Positions 25,530 through 35,428 are shown, counted from the stretch's first letter. The stretch: DNA of 64,000 nt from Acutalibacter muris (GCF_002201475.1 NZ_CP021422.1:930001-994000); one strand, 5' to 3'. Made by a program: numbers and translations. Notes: generated from the sequence alone by a model not told the origin.

Positions 25530-27308
25530 ATGTCTCTGAAAAAGAAACTGATGCTGACAATGATTGGCATTGCCGTGCTGCCGATAGTTCTGCTGGGAAG
25601 CTTCTGCTACGGTTACTTTAAGCAGGTGCTGCTGACGGACATCCAGCAGAGCGAGCTGCAGCATAACAGCCAGACTATCTACGTGATGGACAGCTTTTTC
25701 CAGTCACTGGAAAAGATCTCCGATTCGCTGCTTATGAACCCGCAGCTGACGGAGGCCCTGGAGCGCGCCTATTCCGGCCCGACGGCTAGGGTGCTGAATT
25801 ATAGGGACAAACAGAATATAGAGGACGTGCTGTACCGCAACGGCTACTACCTGGACAATCGGATCGCCACCATCGCGGTGTTTCCGGAAAACAGCGATAT
25901 GTTCTATTACTGCACCAAGCATACCATCAATCCAAATTACGACGTGAAGGAGGAAAGCTGGTATGAGGAAGTGGTGGAAAATGAGGGTGCGCTCACTCTT
26001 ATCGGCGTACATGAGAACCTGTTGGTACAGCCGGATTCCACCGGGGAAAACAGATATTGCGTCACCCTGGGGCGAAGTCTGCATTCTCCCCGCAGCTCCC
26101 GGCTGCTGGGGGTTGTTTTGATAAACGTCGGTGTACAGGACCTCCGAAAGCTCTGGCCCCAGCGCCAAGAGGATCCACAGGAGCGCTTTTATCTCCTGGA
26201 CAGCCATTCGCGGGTGGTATACAGCGATATAGAGGAGGAGATAGGCGGTATGTTTTTTATGCCGGAGCTGGGCGGCGGGGTCACCACGGCGCGGGTGGAC
26301 GGGGCGCTCTGCGACATAATGGTGTCAGAATCCTCAAACCCCGGCTGGAAGGGGGTCAAGCTCATAATGCGCAGCAAGCTGAACAGGGAGATCGCGGCCA
26401 TGCCATATATCTCGATTCTTCTGGGGCTCCTCCTCATCTGTTTGGCGGTGGTCATGGCGCACTTCCTGTCGAAGGTCATCACCCGGCCTTTGCAGGAGCT
26501 TTACACAAAGCTTTGCAGCTTCGAGGCCCAAAAAAGCGGGGCGGATTTTCGGGAGAACCAGGTGGGGATAAAGGGGCTTTCCAACAGCTATAACAGCATG
26601 ATAGAGGAGATAAATAACCTGACCGTGCGCAACTATGAGACCCAGACGCGGCTTAGAAAGACCGAGCTTCTGGCGCTGCAGTTCCAGATAAACCCGCACT
26701 TTGTGTATAACACTATAAGCTCCATCAAATGGATGGCGGAGATGCAGGGCTCAAAGCGCATGGTGACGGCTCTGGAGTCGCTGATAAAGCTGCTCCAGTT
26801 CTCCTCGAAGAATGATAGGGATATGGTCCCCATCAGAGACGAGGTGCTTTTTATAAAGGACTATCTCAATCTGATAAACCTAAAGTATTTCGACAAGATA
26901 CAGGCAGATATAAAAATGGGACCGGATACGGAGGACTGCGCGACCCTGCGATTTCTGCTCCAGCCTATTGTTGAGAATTCCATCTGCCACGGCTTCAGCG
27001 AGTTTAAGCAGCCCTATCAGGACGCGGCTATCAGTGTTGATATAAGGCGGGACAGCGGCCGAATAGTGTATGAGGTGACGGACAACGGAAAGGGAATGAC
27101 CCAGGAACAGATCCAGCGGGCGCTGGAATCGGAGCACCCGGCAAGTTCCTTGTCCTTCAACAAGATTGGCCTATACAATGTGCAGAAGCGGATACAGTAC
27201 ACCTTTGGAAGCCAGTACGGCGTTAGAATAGATAGTAAGCCGGGAGAATATACCCGGGTGCTGGTAGAGATACCCGCCAGAGCCTATAAGGAGGGAGACA
27301 ATGAATAG
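25530..27308 (+). CDS. YesM-type sensor histidine kinase
   Basis: A 592-residue membrane kinase. TM1 is near residues 10-28, an extracytoplasmic sensor of about 250 residues (dCache-like size) follows, TM2 is near 290-312 (ISILLGLLLICLAVV), then HAMP and linker. The His-kinase motif LQFQINPHFVYN has phospho-acceptor His390, and the HATPase has DNGKGM. This group senses extracellular sugars and partners with AraC-type response regulators such as YesN. The next gene is exactly that and overlaps by 8 bp. Probably detects the substrate of the adjacent importer or a related carbohydrate. Confidence 0.92.
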   Translation: MSLKKKLMLTMIGIAVLPIVLLGSFCYGYFKQVLLTDIQQSELQHNSQTIYVMDSFFQSLEKISDSLLMNPQLTEALERAYSGPTARVLNYRDKQNIEDVLYRNGYYLDNRIATIAVFPENSDMFYYCTKHTINPNYDVKEESWYEEVVENEGALTLIGVHENLLVQPDSTGENRYCVTLGRSLHSPRSSRLLGVVLINVGVQDLRKLWPQRQEDPQERFYLLDSHSRVVYSDIEEEIGGMFFMPELGGGVTTARVDGALCDIMVSESSNPGWKGVKLIMRSKLNREIAAMPYISILLGLLLICLAVVMAHFLSKVITRPLQELYTKLCSFEAQKSGADFRENQVGIKGLSNSYNSMIEEINNLTVRNYETQTRLRKTELLALQFQINPHFVYNTISSIKWMAEMQGSKRMVTALESLIKLLQFSSKNDRDMVPIRDEVLFIKDYLNLINLKYFDKIQADIKMGPDTEDCATLRFLLQPIVENSICHGFSEFKQPYQDAAISVDIRRDSGRIVYEVTDNGKGMTQEQIQRALESEHPASSLSFNKIGLYNVQKRIQYTFGSQYGVRIDSKPGEYTRVLVEIPARAYKEGDNE

Positions 27309-28866
27309 GATTAGGATCGCGGTGATTGACGACGACAGTCTGATACGCCTGGGCATCTGCTCCTCGGTGGACTGGGGACAGCACGGCTATGAGGTGGTAG
27401 GGGAGGCGGACAATGGACAGACCGGCTGGGAGATGCTCCAGCGCGCACAGCCGGACATCGTGTTCCTGGACATCAGTATGCCGGTGATGGACGGAATAGA
27501 GGTATTAAAGCTTATGCAGCAGACAGGAGTGCGCACCAAAGCGGTTATACTCAGCTGCCACGACGATTTTCACCTGGTGAAGGAGGCCATGAAGAACGGC
27601 GCCTATGATTACCTGCGCAAAAGCGAGATAAACAGCGACAACCTTCTGTGCGTTCTGGACGAGATATGCCGGTCCCTGCAGGAGAGGGATCTTGCCGGGG
27701 AACAGGCGGCGCAGGGGAATTGGGAAAATTACTCCAACAGATACGCCAGCCTGAAGCGGCTGGTCACAGGCCGCGGCAGTGAGGGCGGGCACGCCGGCCA
27801 GGACACCCGGTGGCTTTCCATAAGGGAGAGGGAGCTGTACTGTGTAACCTTTGCCGTGGCAGGGTATCAACAGGTGATACAGCGGTACGATGAGGGTTAT
27901 CCCTTCACCCTTGAGCACGGTGTGGTGAACCTGTCCAAGGAGGTGCTGCGGCAGAGGACCACAGAGGTGGAGCTATTCGTGTTGAAGGAGAACCAATATG
28001 TGCTGCTTTTAAGCGGCATGGAGCGGAGAGAGGAGCTGTTTTCCCTTCTGGAGCAGATGGCCTCCGTGCTGAAAAATTACCTGAATGTTGAGGTGCTCTT
28101 TGGCGTCGGCGGGGCCGTGCAGAGCTTTTCGGCGCTGCCGGGGGCCTTCCGGCAGGCGGTATACTCCCGGAAGCTCCACTATTTTAGGCCGCAGGAAAGA
28201 ATTATCCAGGAGACCCGCCCCCCGGAGAATACCCTAAACGACCCGGTCCTCCAGCCGCTGACGGAGGGGGTAAAGGGCGCGGCGGAGCAGAAGAACTACC
28301 CTCAGCTTTTTGCCGGCCTTAACAAGATTCTCCAGTGGCTGCACCGGCACGAGGGTAGAAATTTGGAGGTGGACGGGATACAGGAGTTTTTGCAGGAGAC
28401 CGTCCGGCTGGTACTGGTGCAGGAGGGCAGGCCGGCGGAACAGTCCTTGAGAAAGCTGCAAGGCTGCGGGAGCCTGGAGGAGACGGAGGAGTTCTTTGCC
28501 GGGCTGCAGAAGGAGGTTCAGGCCGACGGCTCGGGCCGGAACCACTACCTTATCCGGGCGGCCACGGAGTATATCAGGCAGAACCTAAGCCGGGGGGACA
28601 TCTCCCTTGGGGAGATAGCGGACTATCTTATGATAAGCAAATCCTATCTCTGCCGCCTTTTCCAGAAAAAGCTCGGGGTTTCGGTGCAGCATTATATCCA
28701 CAATATACGTATCGAGAAAGCAAAGGAATATCTGAACGATTTTCATTTGAAGATATATGAAATAGCGGAGCTGACGGGCTTCAACAGCTCTACCCACTTC
28801 AATATCGTTTTTAAAAAGATAATGAACTGCACCCCGGTGGAATACCGCAACGGCCTGAAGCATTAA
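27301..28866 (+). CDS. YesN-type response regulator with AraC DNA-binding domain
   Basis: A 521-residue regulator. The receiver domain (residues 1-125) has the acidic pair in VIDDDSLIRLG and phospho-acceptor Asp57 in FLDISMPVMDG. A middle region of unknown fold follows, and the last 100 residues are an AraC double helix-turn-helix (SLGEIADYLMISKSYLCRLF, IYEIAELTGFNSSTHFNIVF). It overlaps the kinase gene. The presumed target is the promoter of the ABC importer operon beginning just downstream, as in other YesM/YesN-SBP arrangements. Confidence 0.93.
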   Translation: MNRIRIAVIDDDSLIRLGICSSVDWGQHGYEVVGEADNGQTGWEMLQRAQPDIVFLDISMPVMDGIEVLKLMQQTGVRTKAVILSCHDDFHLVKEAMKNGAYDYLRKSEINSDNLLCVLDEICRSLQERDLAGEQAAQGNWENYSNRYASLKRLVTGRGSEGGHAGQDTRWLSIRERELYCVTFAVAGYQQVIQRYDEGYPFTLEHGVVNLSKEVLRQRTTEVELFVLKENQYVLLLSGMERREELFSLLEQMASVLKNYLNVEVLFGVGGAVQSFSALPGAFRQAVYSRKLHYFRPQERIIQETRPPENTLNDPVLQPLTEGVKGAAEQKNYPQLFAGLNKILQWLHRHEGRNLEVDGIQEFLQETVRLVLVQEGRPAEQSLRKLQGCGSLEETEEFFAGLQKEVQADGSGRNHYLIRAATEYIRQNLSRGDISLGEIADYLMISKSYLCRLFQKKLGVSVQHYIHNIRIEKAKEYLNDFHLKIYEIAELTGFNSSTHFNIVFKKIMNCTPVEYRNGLKH

Positions 28867-28916
28867 GTAATAATCGCCGTTGGTCAATATCCATAAAAAA
28901 GCGGCAATGTGGTTTA

Positions 28917-28946
28917 TTGAAACAATAGGCCTGGTTAGATTATACT
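28917..28946 (+). promoter_or_regulatory. Promoter of the ABC importer/radical enzyme operon
   Basis: TTGAAA (28917-28922) and TATACT (28941-28946) are 18 bp apart, roughly 90 bp before the binding-protein start. The response regulator encoded upstream probably acts here (inference). Confidence 0.55.
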
Positions 28947-29037
28947 ATAATCACCATTAAGTATGGAAAATATCATGCAAAAGGAGGTGGCAAAAAGTTT
29001 AGGCTCAGACCAAAATAAAAGAATTGAGGTAAAGAAA

Positions 29038-30357
29038 ATGAAAAAAGTATTAGCGTTATTATTGGTATTATTGATGGTCGCCTCCTTTGCGGCCTGCGGG
29101 CAGAGCGGGAATAATTCCTCTACGCCCAGCAGCAAGGCGGAGAACAGCGAGAGCTCCGGCCAGGAGAGCTCTGAGGTCCAGGAGGACAGCCAGGCTTCCT
29201 CCGAAGGGAACAGCGGCGAGGTCGTCACCATCCGCATGGGCGGCTGGGGTGACTTTAACACAGAGCATGAGGCCGGCACCGAGGGTATGGCAGAGGCCAT
29301 CGGCGTTGAGGTGGAGTTCCAGAAGTATCCCACCGACTCTGCCTTCTGGGACAACCTGCCCGCTCAGATAGCGGCCAAGACAGCTCCTGATTTTATCGCT
29401 CTGACAAACGAGCTGTACCTGCCATATATCAAGGACGGCCTTATCGTGCCCATCGACCAGTACATTGAGGACGGCACCATCACCTGCTGGGATAAGGTCG
29501 GCCAGAACGTAAAGGACATCTGGACCATCGACGGACAGATATACGGTGTTCCCTGGCACCAGACCCCCGCAGTGTTCGCCATCAACATGGACCTCTGGGA
29601 GGAGGCCGAGCTCACCGAGGCCGACCTGCCCGAGACTTGGGATGACGTTCTGGAGGCCTGCAAGGTCTTTAAGGACAAGCTGGGCATGACCGGCCTGTGC
29701 TTTAACACCCAGGAGTTCCACTTTACCCAGTATTGCCTGTCCTATGGCGGCGGCTGGGGCCTGGGCAAGACCATCGACACCCCTGAGAACGCGGCGGCTC
29801 TGCAGTTCATTATCGACGCTTACCGTCAGGGTTATGTTGTCACCCCCAAGGAGCTGGGCGTCAGCTATGACGGAAACGTTGTAATGTCCGGCGACGCGGC
29901 AATGTCCACCGGCGGCACATGGTATGTGAACGACTTCATGCGCAACGCTCCCGATGTGAACGTGAAGTATATCACCATCCCACACGCCGAAGGCAAGAAC
30001 GATGTTTCCGGCACCTTCCATGCCCCCTGCTACGCTATACTGAAGGGCGGCTCCCACGAGAAGGAGACGGCACAGGCCATCAACTATATGATGAACGACA
30101 AGCTTTTCGATCATTTCTGTGATATCGGCTACATCCCCGCCGACCCCGACTACTTCGAGACCTTCAAGGAGAGGCAGCCCGAGCTTGCAAGCCTTGTGGA
30201 CGCTGTGCCCAAGTCCAACGGCTTTGGCTATCCCGCGGCGGGCAAGAAGTTTGCCGACGCGCTTATCTCCAAGATGGAGGAGGCCCTTTTCAACTCTGAT
30301 TCCACTGTTACCGGCGCTCAGATAGTCAAGGAGCTGCAGGAGGAGTTCGGAGAATAA
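29038..30357 (+). CDS. Sugar ABC transporter solute-binding lipoprotein
   Basis: A 439-residue lipoprotein. The signal KKVLALLLVLLMVASFAAC has the lipobox and is followed by a Ser/Glu-rich linker. The mature part is a family 1 (MalE/UgpB-like) sugar-binding protein, with VTIRMGGWGDFNTEHE at the first strand, DGLIVPIDQYI and DGQIYGVPWHQTPAVFAIN in the hinge region. The start at 29038 was chosen because it begins the signal peptide and follows GAGGTAAAG; the frame is open further upstream but without signal features. It captures a carbohydrate outside the cell for the two permeases that follow. Confidence 0.93.
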   Translation: MKKVLALLLVLLMVASFAACGQSGNNSSTPSSKAENSESSGQESSEVQEDSQASSEGNSGEVVTIRMGGWGDFNTEHEAGTEGMAEAIGVEVEFQKYPTDSAFWDNLPAQIAAKTAPDFIALTNELYLPYIKDGLIVPIDQYIEDGTITCWDKVGQNVKDIWTIDGQIYGVPWHQTPAVFAINMDLWEEAELTEADLPETWDDVLEACKVFKDKLGMTGLCFNTQEFHFTQYCLSYGGGWGLGKTIDTPENAAALQFIIDAYRQGYVVTPKELGVSYDGNVVMSGDAAMSTGGTWYVNDFMRNAPDVNVKYITIPHAEGKNDVSGTFHAPCYAILKGGSHEKETAQAINYMMNDKLFDHFCDIGYIPADPDYFETFKERQPELASLVDAVPKSNGFGYPAAGKKFADALISKMEEALFNSDSTVTGAQIVKELQEEFGE

Positions 30358-30390
30358 AATTTGAATCACTGATACGATTCAGAGATGTGG

Positions 30391-30431
30391 TGTGGTCTCC
30401 CTGCCGGCTGCGTCCGGCGGGGGGACCCACA
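30391..30431 (+). promoter_or_regulatory. Strong hairpin between binding protein and permease genes
   Basis: TGTGG..CTCCC..TGCCGG on the left pairs with CCGGCGGGGGGA..CCACA on the right (imperfect stem, 6-nt loop). No T run follows, so it is probably not a full terminator. Hairpins here usually protect the binding-protein mRNA and lower permease expression. Confidence 0.55.
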
Positions 30432-30458
30432 TATATATAAGAAAGGGGCTTATATAAA

Positions 30459-31379
30459 ATGACGGCTGAAAACACAGGAGGTAAGAAAAAGAAACACAGT
30501 AAAATGAGACGGCAGGAGGCCGTTGCCGGCTGGATATTCGTACTGCCCGCCGTGCTCTTCTGGCTGATATGGTTCCTATACCCTGCCCTAAAGGCCATAT
30601 CTATCAGCTTTTACCAGTACAACTACGCCACGCCCGAAACCAATATGTTCGTGGGCCTTGCAAACTACGTTCGGCTCTTTCAGGACACAAAGTTCTTTAC
30701 GGCCATGGGCCACAGCTTCTTTATGGTGGCCGTAATCGTTCCGCTGCAGACCCTGCTCTCCTTTGCCGTGGCGGTGCTGCTCAACGGTCCCATACGGCTC
30801 AAGGGCTTCTATCGCTCCAGCTGCTATATACCCTATGTCATATCCGCAATGGCGGTGACGATCTTCTTCATGTATTTCTTCGTCAAGGGCGGGCCCGCAT
30901 CCTCCTTCTTTGCTATGCTGGGGCTTGAGAACGTCAGCTGGTTTGCCAGCACCAAGTACGCCATGGCCTTTCTTATCATCGTCTACGTCTGGCAGCAGGT
31001 GGGGTTCTATATGGTCATCTTCATAGGGGCCCTTCAGGAGGTGCCCGTGGAGCTCTATGAGGCCGCAAAGGTGGACGGCGCCAACTCCTGGCAGAGGCTG
31101 ACGAAGATAACCGTACCCATGATAAAAAACACCACCTATCTGGTGCTGACCTTCGGCATGATAAACGCCTTCCAGATATTCGACCAGATAGCGGCCATGT
31201 CCAAGCAGTCCCCCCTGGGGTCCCCCTCGGGAGCCACCAGCACGCTGGTCACCTTCCTGTACCAGCAGTCCTTCAGCTATATGGACATGGGCTATGGCAG
31301 CGCGGCGGCGGTGGTGCTGTTCCTGATAATCTTCTCGCTGTCCGCTGTGAGAGAGGTCCTTGGAAGGAGGTCGGACTGA
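30459..31379 (+). CDS. Sugar ABC transporter permease (LacF/UgpA type)
   Basis: A 306-residue inner-membrane subunit with six predicted helices. The EAA loop, which contacts the ATPase, is visible as YEAAKVDGANSWQRLTKITVP. The N-terminus is cytosolic and basic (KKKKHSKMRRQEA), then AGWIFVLPAVLFWLIWFLYP opens the first helix. It pairs with the next permease. No ATPase gene is in the locus, so a shared MsmK/UgpC-like ATPase elsewhere in the genome is required. Confidence 0.93.
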   Translation: MTAENTGGKKKKHSKMRRQEAVAGWIFVLPAVLFWLIWFLYPALKAISISFYQYNYATPETNMFVGLANYVRLFQDTKFFTAMGHSFFMVAVIVPLQTLLSFAVAVLLNGPIRLKGFYRSSCYIPYVISAMAVTIFFMYFFVKGGPASSFFAMLGLENVSWFASTKYAMAFLIIVYVWQQVGFYMVIFIGALQEVPVELYEAAKVDGANSWQRLTKITVPMIKNTTYLVLTFGMINAFQIFDQIAAMSKQSPLGSPSGATSTLVTFLYQQSFSYMDMGYGSAAAVVLFLIIFSLSAVREVLGRRSD

Positions 31380-31380
31380 G

Positions 31381-32196
31381 ATGGCTAAAAAACGCATTGG
31401 CAAGGTATTCACATATCTGTTCCTGCTATGCCTGGCGCTGATATTTTTGGTGCCGGTGTTCTACGTGTTCTATAACTCGCTGCTGCCAAAGCGCTATATC
31501 GGTACCTTTGTGTCGCCGGATATCTGGAGCCTTGACAACTATAAGGAGCTCTTCTCGAAGTTTCCCATACTGAGATGGTACGGCAATACGGCCCTTTCCA
31601 CCGTGGCGGTGGTGGCGGGCAACATCTTCTTTACGCCCCTGGCGGGATACGCCTTGGCAAGGCTGCGGTTTCCGGGCCGCAAGGTCATCTTCCTCTGCCT
31701 TATGCTCTCCATGATGATCCCCGGCCAGTTGGTGCTGCTGCCGCAATATATCATGATGGCAAAGGCCGGGCTGGTGGATACCCTCTGGGCCATAACCCTG
31801 CCGTACCTGTCCCAGTCCATGTTCATCTTCATGTCCCGGCAGTTTTTCTACGGCATACCCGAGGAACTGGAGGAGGCGGCGCGCATTGACGGCCTTGGGC
31901 GCTTCGGCACCTATTTCCGCATAGTGCTGCCCATATCCGGGGTGCTGCTGGCGACCATTGCCATATTCAATTTTACAGGCACCTGGAATTCCTATCTGGT
32001 GCCCTCGACCTTCATAAGCTCGGCGGACAAATATGTGCTTGTGGTGGGCCTGCAGACGGTGAACAACCAGCATTTCCAGCAGGAAAACCTGACACTGGCG
32101 GGAGTGGTGCTCCTCTCCTTCCCGGTAATTGGGTTCTTCATGTTCACCCAGAAGTTCTTTGTGCAGGGCATCGCCACAGCCGGACTAAAAGGATGA
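31381..32196 (+). CDS. Sugar ABC transporter permease (LacG/UgpE type)
   Basis: A 271-residue membrane subunit with six predicted helices and the EAA loop EEAARIDGLGRFGTYFRIVLP. The ATG at 31381 directly follows the stop of the first permease and has GAAGGAGGTC upstream, so the two are translated together. It ends in FVQGIATAGLKG, typical for the family (the usual GLTAGAVKG-like end). Imports the sugar bound by the upstream lipoprotein. Confidence 0.93.
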   Translation: MAKKRIGKVFTYLFLLCLALIFLVPVFYVFYNSLLPKRYIGTFVSPDIWSLDNYKELFSKFPILRWYGNTALSTVAVVAGNIFFTPLAGYALARLRFPGRKVIFLCLMLSMMIPGQLVLLPQYIMMAKAGLVDTLWAITLPYLSQSMFIFMSRQFFYGIPEELEEAARIDGLGRFGTYFRIVLPISGVLLATIAIFNFTGTWNSYLVPSTFISSADKYVLVVGLQTVNNQHFQQENLTLAGVVLLSFPVIGFFMFTQKFFVQGIATAGLKG

Positions 32197-32258
32197 TGGC
32201 TATACAAAGGGTATAGTTTATCATATAGAATTTTAATTCTGTTAGGAGGAAAGTTGTA

Positions 32259-33347
32259 ATGAAAAAATGGAAGGTTGCGCTTATAGGCTGCGGCTCCATT
32301 GCGGACAACACCTATCTGCCCAGGATCAAGGACATTCCCGAGGCGGATATGGTGGCGGTCTGCGACATCATCCCGGAGAGGGCTAAAGCATACTCCGAAA
32401 AGTTCGGGGTGCCAGCCTGGTATTCCAGCATCGACGAGCTGCTGGAGAAGTGTGATTTTGAGATCCTGATGAACACCACCTCCATCCCGGCTCACCATGA
32501 GATCAACATGAAGGCCTTAAAGGCCGGAAAGCATCTCTATTCCCAGAAGCCGGTGGGCCTTACGGTGGAGGAGGTCACAGAGCAGATCGAGGCGGCCAAG
32601 GCGGCGGGAGTCAAATACACGGCCTCTCCCATCCATATGCTGCGCGACGACCTCCGCTTTGCTAAAAAGCTCATTGCCGACGGCTGCATAGGGGAGATAA
32701 TGAAGGTGCACACCAACGTCTGCCACGGCGGACCGGAGTATTTCCAGTACCGCACCGCCGACCCCACCTGGTTCCACCGTCCGGGCAGCGGCGCCCTGTA
32801 CGACATGGGCGTACACGGCCTTACCATGACCACCGGCCTTCTCGGTCCCGCAAAGGCCGTCGGGTGCATGGCGAAGATCTCGGAGCCCCTGCGCACCGTG
32901 CGCTCTGGCAGCTTTGACGGCATGAAGATCGAGGCCGATCAGCTTTACGACAACTACATCATCACCCTGGACTACGGCGACCGCACCATGGCCGTGGTGG
33001 AATCGGGCTTCTGCCAGAAGGGGAGCCGGGCCCCCCAGATGGAGATCTTCGGCACAAAGGGCACCATATCCTTTGTGGACAACGGCAACTGGATGCCCCT
33101 TGACATCTATCTGGACGCGCCGGAGCGGGGCCTTAGAGGCTGGATGAAGCCCATGGAGTGGGATATTCCCGCCAGCGAGCAGAACTTCTTCCAGTGCATG
33201 GTGGTACAGGACCTGATACACGCCATCGAGGAGGACCGCCCCGTGGGCCTGCCCCCCGAGCACGCAAGGCACGTTGTGGACATCATGTGCACCATACCCG
33301 AGGCCATAGAAACCCGCAGCGTGGTGCCGCTGCACACCACGTTCTAA
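32259..33347 (+). CDS. Gfo/Idh/MocA-family oxidoreductase
   Basis: A 362-residue NAD(P)-dependent sugar or polyol dehydrogenase. The Rossmann loop is ALIGCGSIADNTYLP, the catalytic-lysine motif reads QKPVGLT (Gln instead of the usual Glu), and the DxGxH motif is YDMGVHGLT. The substrate domain includes YRTADPTWFHRPGSGALYD. The family oxidises or reduces ring hydroxyls of inositols, glycosides or anhydrosugars. It follows the importer after 62 bp and is one of three canonical members in this operon, which suggests successive or reversible redox steps on one sugar. Confidence 0.88.
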   Translation: MKKWKVALIGCGSIADNTYLPRIKDIPEADMVAVCDIIPERAKAYSEKFGVPAWYSSIDELLEKCDFEILMNTTSIPAHHEINMKALKAGKHLYSQKPVGLTVEEVTEQIEAAKAAGVKYTASPIHMLRDDLRFAKKLIADGCIGEIMKVHTNVCHGGPEYFQYRTADPTWFHRPGSGALYDMGVHGLTMTTGLLGPAKAVGCMAKISEPLRTVRSGSFDGMKIEADQLYDNYIITLDYGDRTMAVVESGFCQKGSRAPQMEIFGTKGTISFVDNGNWMPLDIYLDAPERGLRGWMKPMEWDIPASEQNFFQCMVVQDLIHAIEEDRPVGLPPEHARHVVDIMCTIPEAIETRSVVPLHTTF

Positions 33348-33392
33348 ACAATACTACACAATACTATAAAGGAAAGGGATTATATTTTAGCT

Positions 33393-34514
33393 ATGAAAAA
33401 ATATCGTATCGGTCTTGTGGGCTTCGCCCATATGCACGTGCTGGACCAGATAAAGCCCTTTTTGACCATGCCCCAGCGGGTGGAGTGGATAGGCGCGGCG
33501 GACATAAAGCCCATGGTGGAGTCCGAGTATTTCGAGAGCTCCAGCCGCAGCAGGAATCTGGAACTGTGCAAAAAGCAGTGCGGCTTTGAGAAGGTCTATG
33601 AGGACTATAAGGAGCTTCTGGACCAGAAGCCTGATCTGGTGCTGGTAAACTGCGAAAACGCCTTTCACGGCACTGTGATACCCGAGATACTCATGCGCGG
33701 CATCCATGTGGTGGTGGAGAAGCCTCTGGCCTATTCCACGGCCCATGCCATGGCCATTGAGCGCGCCTCCCGTATAGGCGGGGCAGAGTGCATGATAAAC
33801 TGGCCCACCACCTGGCAGGCCAGTGTGCGCCTGGGCCAGAAACTGGTCAGTGAGGGCGTTATCGGCAAGGTATACCGCTTCCAGTTCCGCAACCCGGACT
33901 CCATGGGCCCCTTCTCCTACGGCCAGGTAATGACCGACCGGCAGCTGGGTAAGGAGTGGTGGCATCAGGAGGCCGCCGGCGGCGGCAGTATGCTGGACTA
34001 CTGCTGCTACGGCACTATACTCTCCAACTGGTATCTGAGCCAGGAGCCCCAGGGAGTCTACGGACTGAAGGCCAACTTCAACCACAGGTTCGGGGACGCG
34101 GAGGACTACGCCTCCCTGATGGTGCGCTATCCCGAGGCGGTCTCTATTTTAGAGGGCACCTGGAACACCATCAGCAGCGGCTATCCCTCCGGGCCCATCG
34201 TCTGGGGGGAGAAGGGGGCGCTTATAGTGGAGAACGGTGGGGAGCATGGAGCCCTTCCCAACGTGTGCGTGTACCGCGACAGGTATTCCACCACCCCCAA
34301 CGAGGTCTACAGCTCCGGCGACTATCCGCTGCCCGAGGGCCGGGAGGATCTGGCCAAGGAGGTCTTCCACCACCTGGAAACCGGCGAACCCATACACTAT
34401 ACCATGGACCTTAAGAATAACCTCTGGTCCGCCGCCATGCTGGACGCGGGCCTGCGCTCCAGTCGGTCGCTGAAAATGGAGGACGTCAAAAACGCCTGTT
34501 GGACTATCGGCTGA
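33393..34514 (+). CDS. Gfo/Idh/MocA-family oxidoreductase, GFAHMH subgroup
   Basis: A 373-residue member with an altered nucleotide loop, GLVGFAHMHVLDQI, in place of GxGxxG, as in some subfamilies. The EKP motif is intact (VVVEKPLAYS). The segment equivalent to DxGxH reads GSMLDYCCYGTI and lacks the His. The C-terminal domain contains ILEGTWNTISSGYPSGP. It probably acts on a sugar different from, or at a step different from, the other two members in the operon. 45 bp after the previous gene and 26 bp before a TIM-barrel gene. Confidence 0.85.
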   Translation: MKKYRIGLVGFAHMHVLDQIKPFLTMPQRVEWIGAADIKPMVESEYFESSSRSRNLELCKKQCGFEKVYEDYKELLDQKPDLVLVNCENAFHGTVIPEILMRGIHVVVEKPLAYSTAHAMAIERASRIGGAECMINWPTTWQASVRLGQKLVSEGVIGKVYRFQFRNPDSMGPFSYGQVMTDRQLGKEWWHQEAAGGGSMLDYCCYGTILSNWYLSQEPQGVYGLKANFNHRFGDAEDYASLMVRYPEAVSILEGTWNTISSGYPSGPIVWGEKGALIVENGGEHGALPNVCVYRDRYSTTPNEVYSSGDYPLPEGREDLAKEVFHHLETGEPIHYTMDLKNNLWSAAMLDAGLRSSRSLKMEDVKNACWTIG

Positions 34515-34540
34515 GAGGAAACTTATAAGGAGGAGAATAA

Positions 34541-35428
34541 ATGAAACTAGCAAACGTTGCCTGGGGCTGGACGCCAATACCCGAGGATATGCCCGAGGGG
34601 GATTCCCTTATAAAGATCGCCAGTGAGATCCGTGCCCTGGGCTTTGAGGGCGTGGACTATCTGGGCACGCCCGAGGCTCTGGACCAGTTCTTTACAAAGG
34701 AGACCGCAAACGCCCTTGGGGAGCACTCCCGCGCCATAGGCCTTGAGCCCAACGTGTTCGTATTCCAGGAGGCGGGCTGGAACGACCCGGACAGCGCCCG
34801 GAACGCGGACTGTCTGGCCCACTTTGAAAAGGCTGCTGAGACCGCAGTAAATATCGGCTGCAAGATAGTCTCAACCCTTGTGCCACTGCCCTTTGGGGCC
34901 AAGGCTTGGCATTTCAACCCCGCCGCCCCCGCCATCAAGCAGAGCTACCGTATGCCCGCCGGCTACTGCTACAAAAAGGACTGGGAGACCCTGATGGAGA
35001 GCTACCGCAAGTGCCTTGCCATCGCCAAAAAGCATGGACTGCGTATGTCTGTGGAGTGTTTCCCCGGCTCTATAATCTCCACACCCCACGCCATGCTGAA
35101 GCTGCTGGAGGACGTGAACGACCCGGACTTCGGTATCCAGCTGGACACGAACCACCTGGTGGCACAGCATATTGACCCGGAGTGGAGCATCTATGTTCTG
35201 GGCGGGGAGCGTATCTTCAACGTCCACTGCAAGGACTGCGACGCGGTGTCCAGAAGCAATATCCCCGCCGGCTGCGGCATAACGGACTATACGGCGGTCA
35301 TAGAGGCGCTGAAGAAGGTTGGCTATAAGGGCAACTTGTCCGTAGAGCTGGAATTCACCGACAATCCCCGCCGTTATAATAAGCAGGCTCTGGATCACCT
35401 CAAGCTCTGCCTTGCCGGGGAATATTAA
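34541..35428 (+). CDS. TIM-barrel sugar isomerase/epimerase family protein
   Basis: A 295-residue protein of the xylose isomerase-like (AP endonuclease 2) superfamily. Metal ligands can be read in order: Glu in RMSVECFPG, Asp in GIQLDTNHL, His in IFNVHCKDCD and Glu in LSVELEF. Members include IolE, IolI, tagatose epimerases and C-glycoside-cleaving enzymes, so isomerisation, epimerisation or elimination on a keto-sugar are possible. The gene sits between Gfo/Idh/MocA genes, the common pairing in which an oxidised ring is then isomerised or cleaved. GGAGGAG ribosome site. Confidence 0.85.
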   Translation: MKLANVAWGWTPIPEDMPEGDSLIKIASEIRALGFEGVDYLGTPEALDQFFTKETANALGEHSRAIGLEPNVFVFQEAGWNDPDSARNADCLAHFEKAAETAVNIGCKIVSTLVPLPFGAKAWHFNPAAPAIKQSYRMPAGYCYKKDWETLMESYRKCLAIAKKHGLRMSVECFPGSIISTPHAMLKLLEDVNDPDFGIQLDTNHLVAQHIDPEWSIYVLGGERIFNVHCKDCDAVSRSNIPAGCGITDYTAVIEALKKVGYKGNLSVELEFTDNPRRYNKQALDHLKLCLAGEY

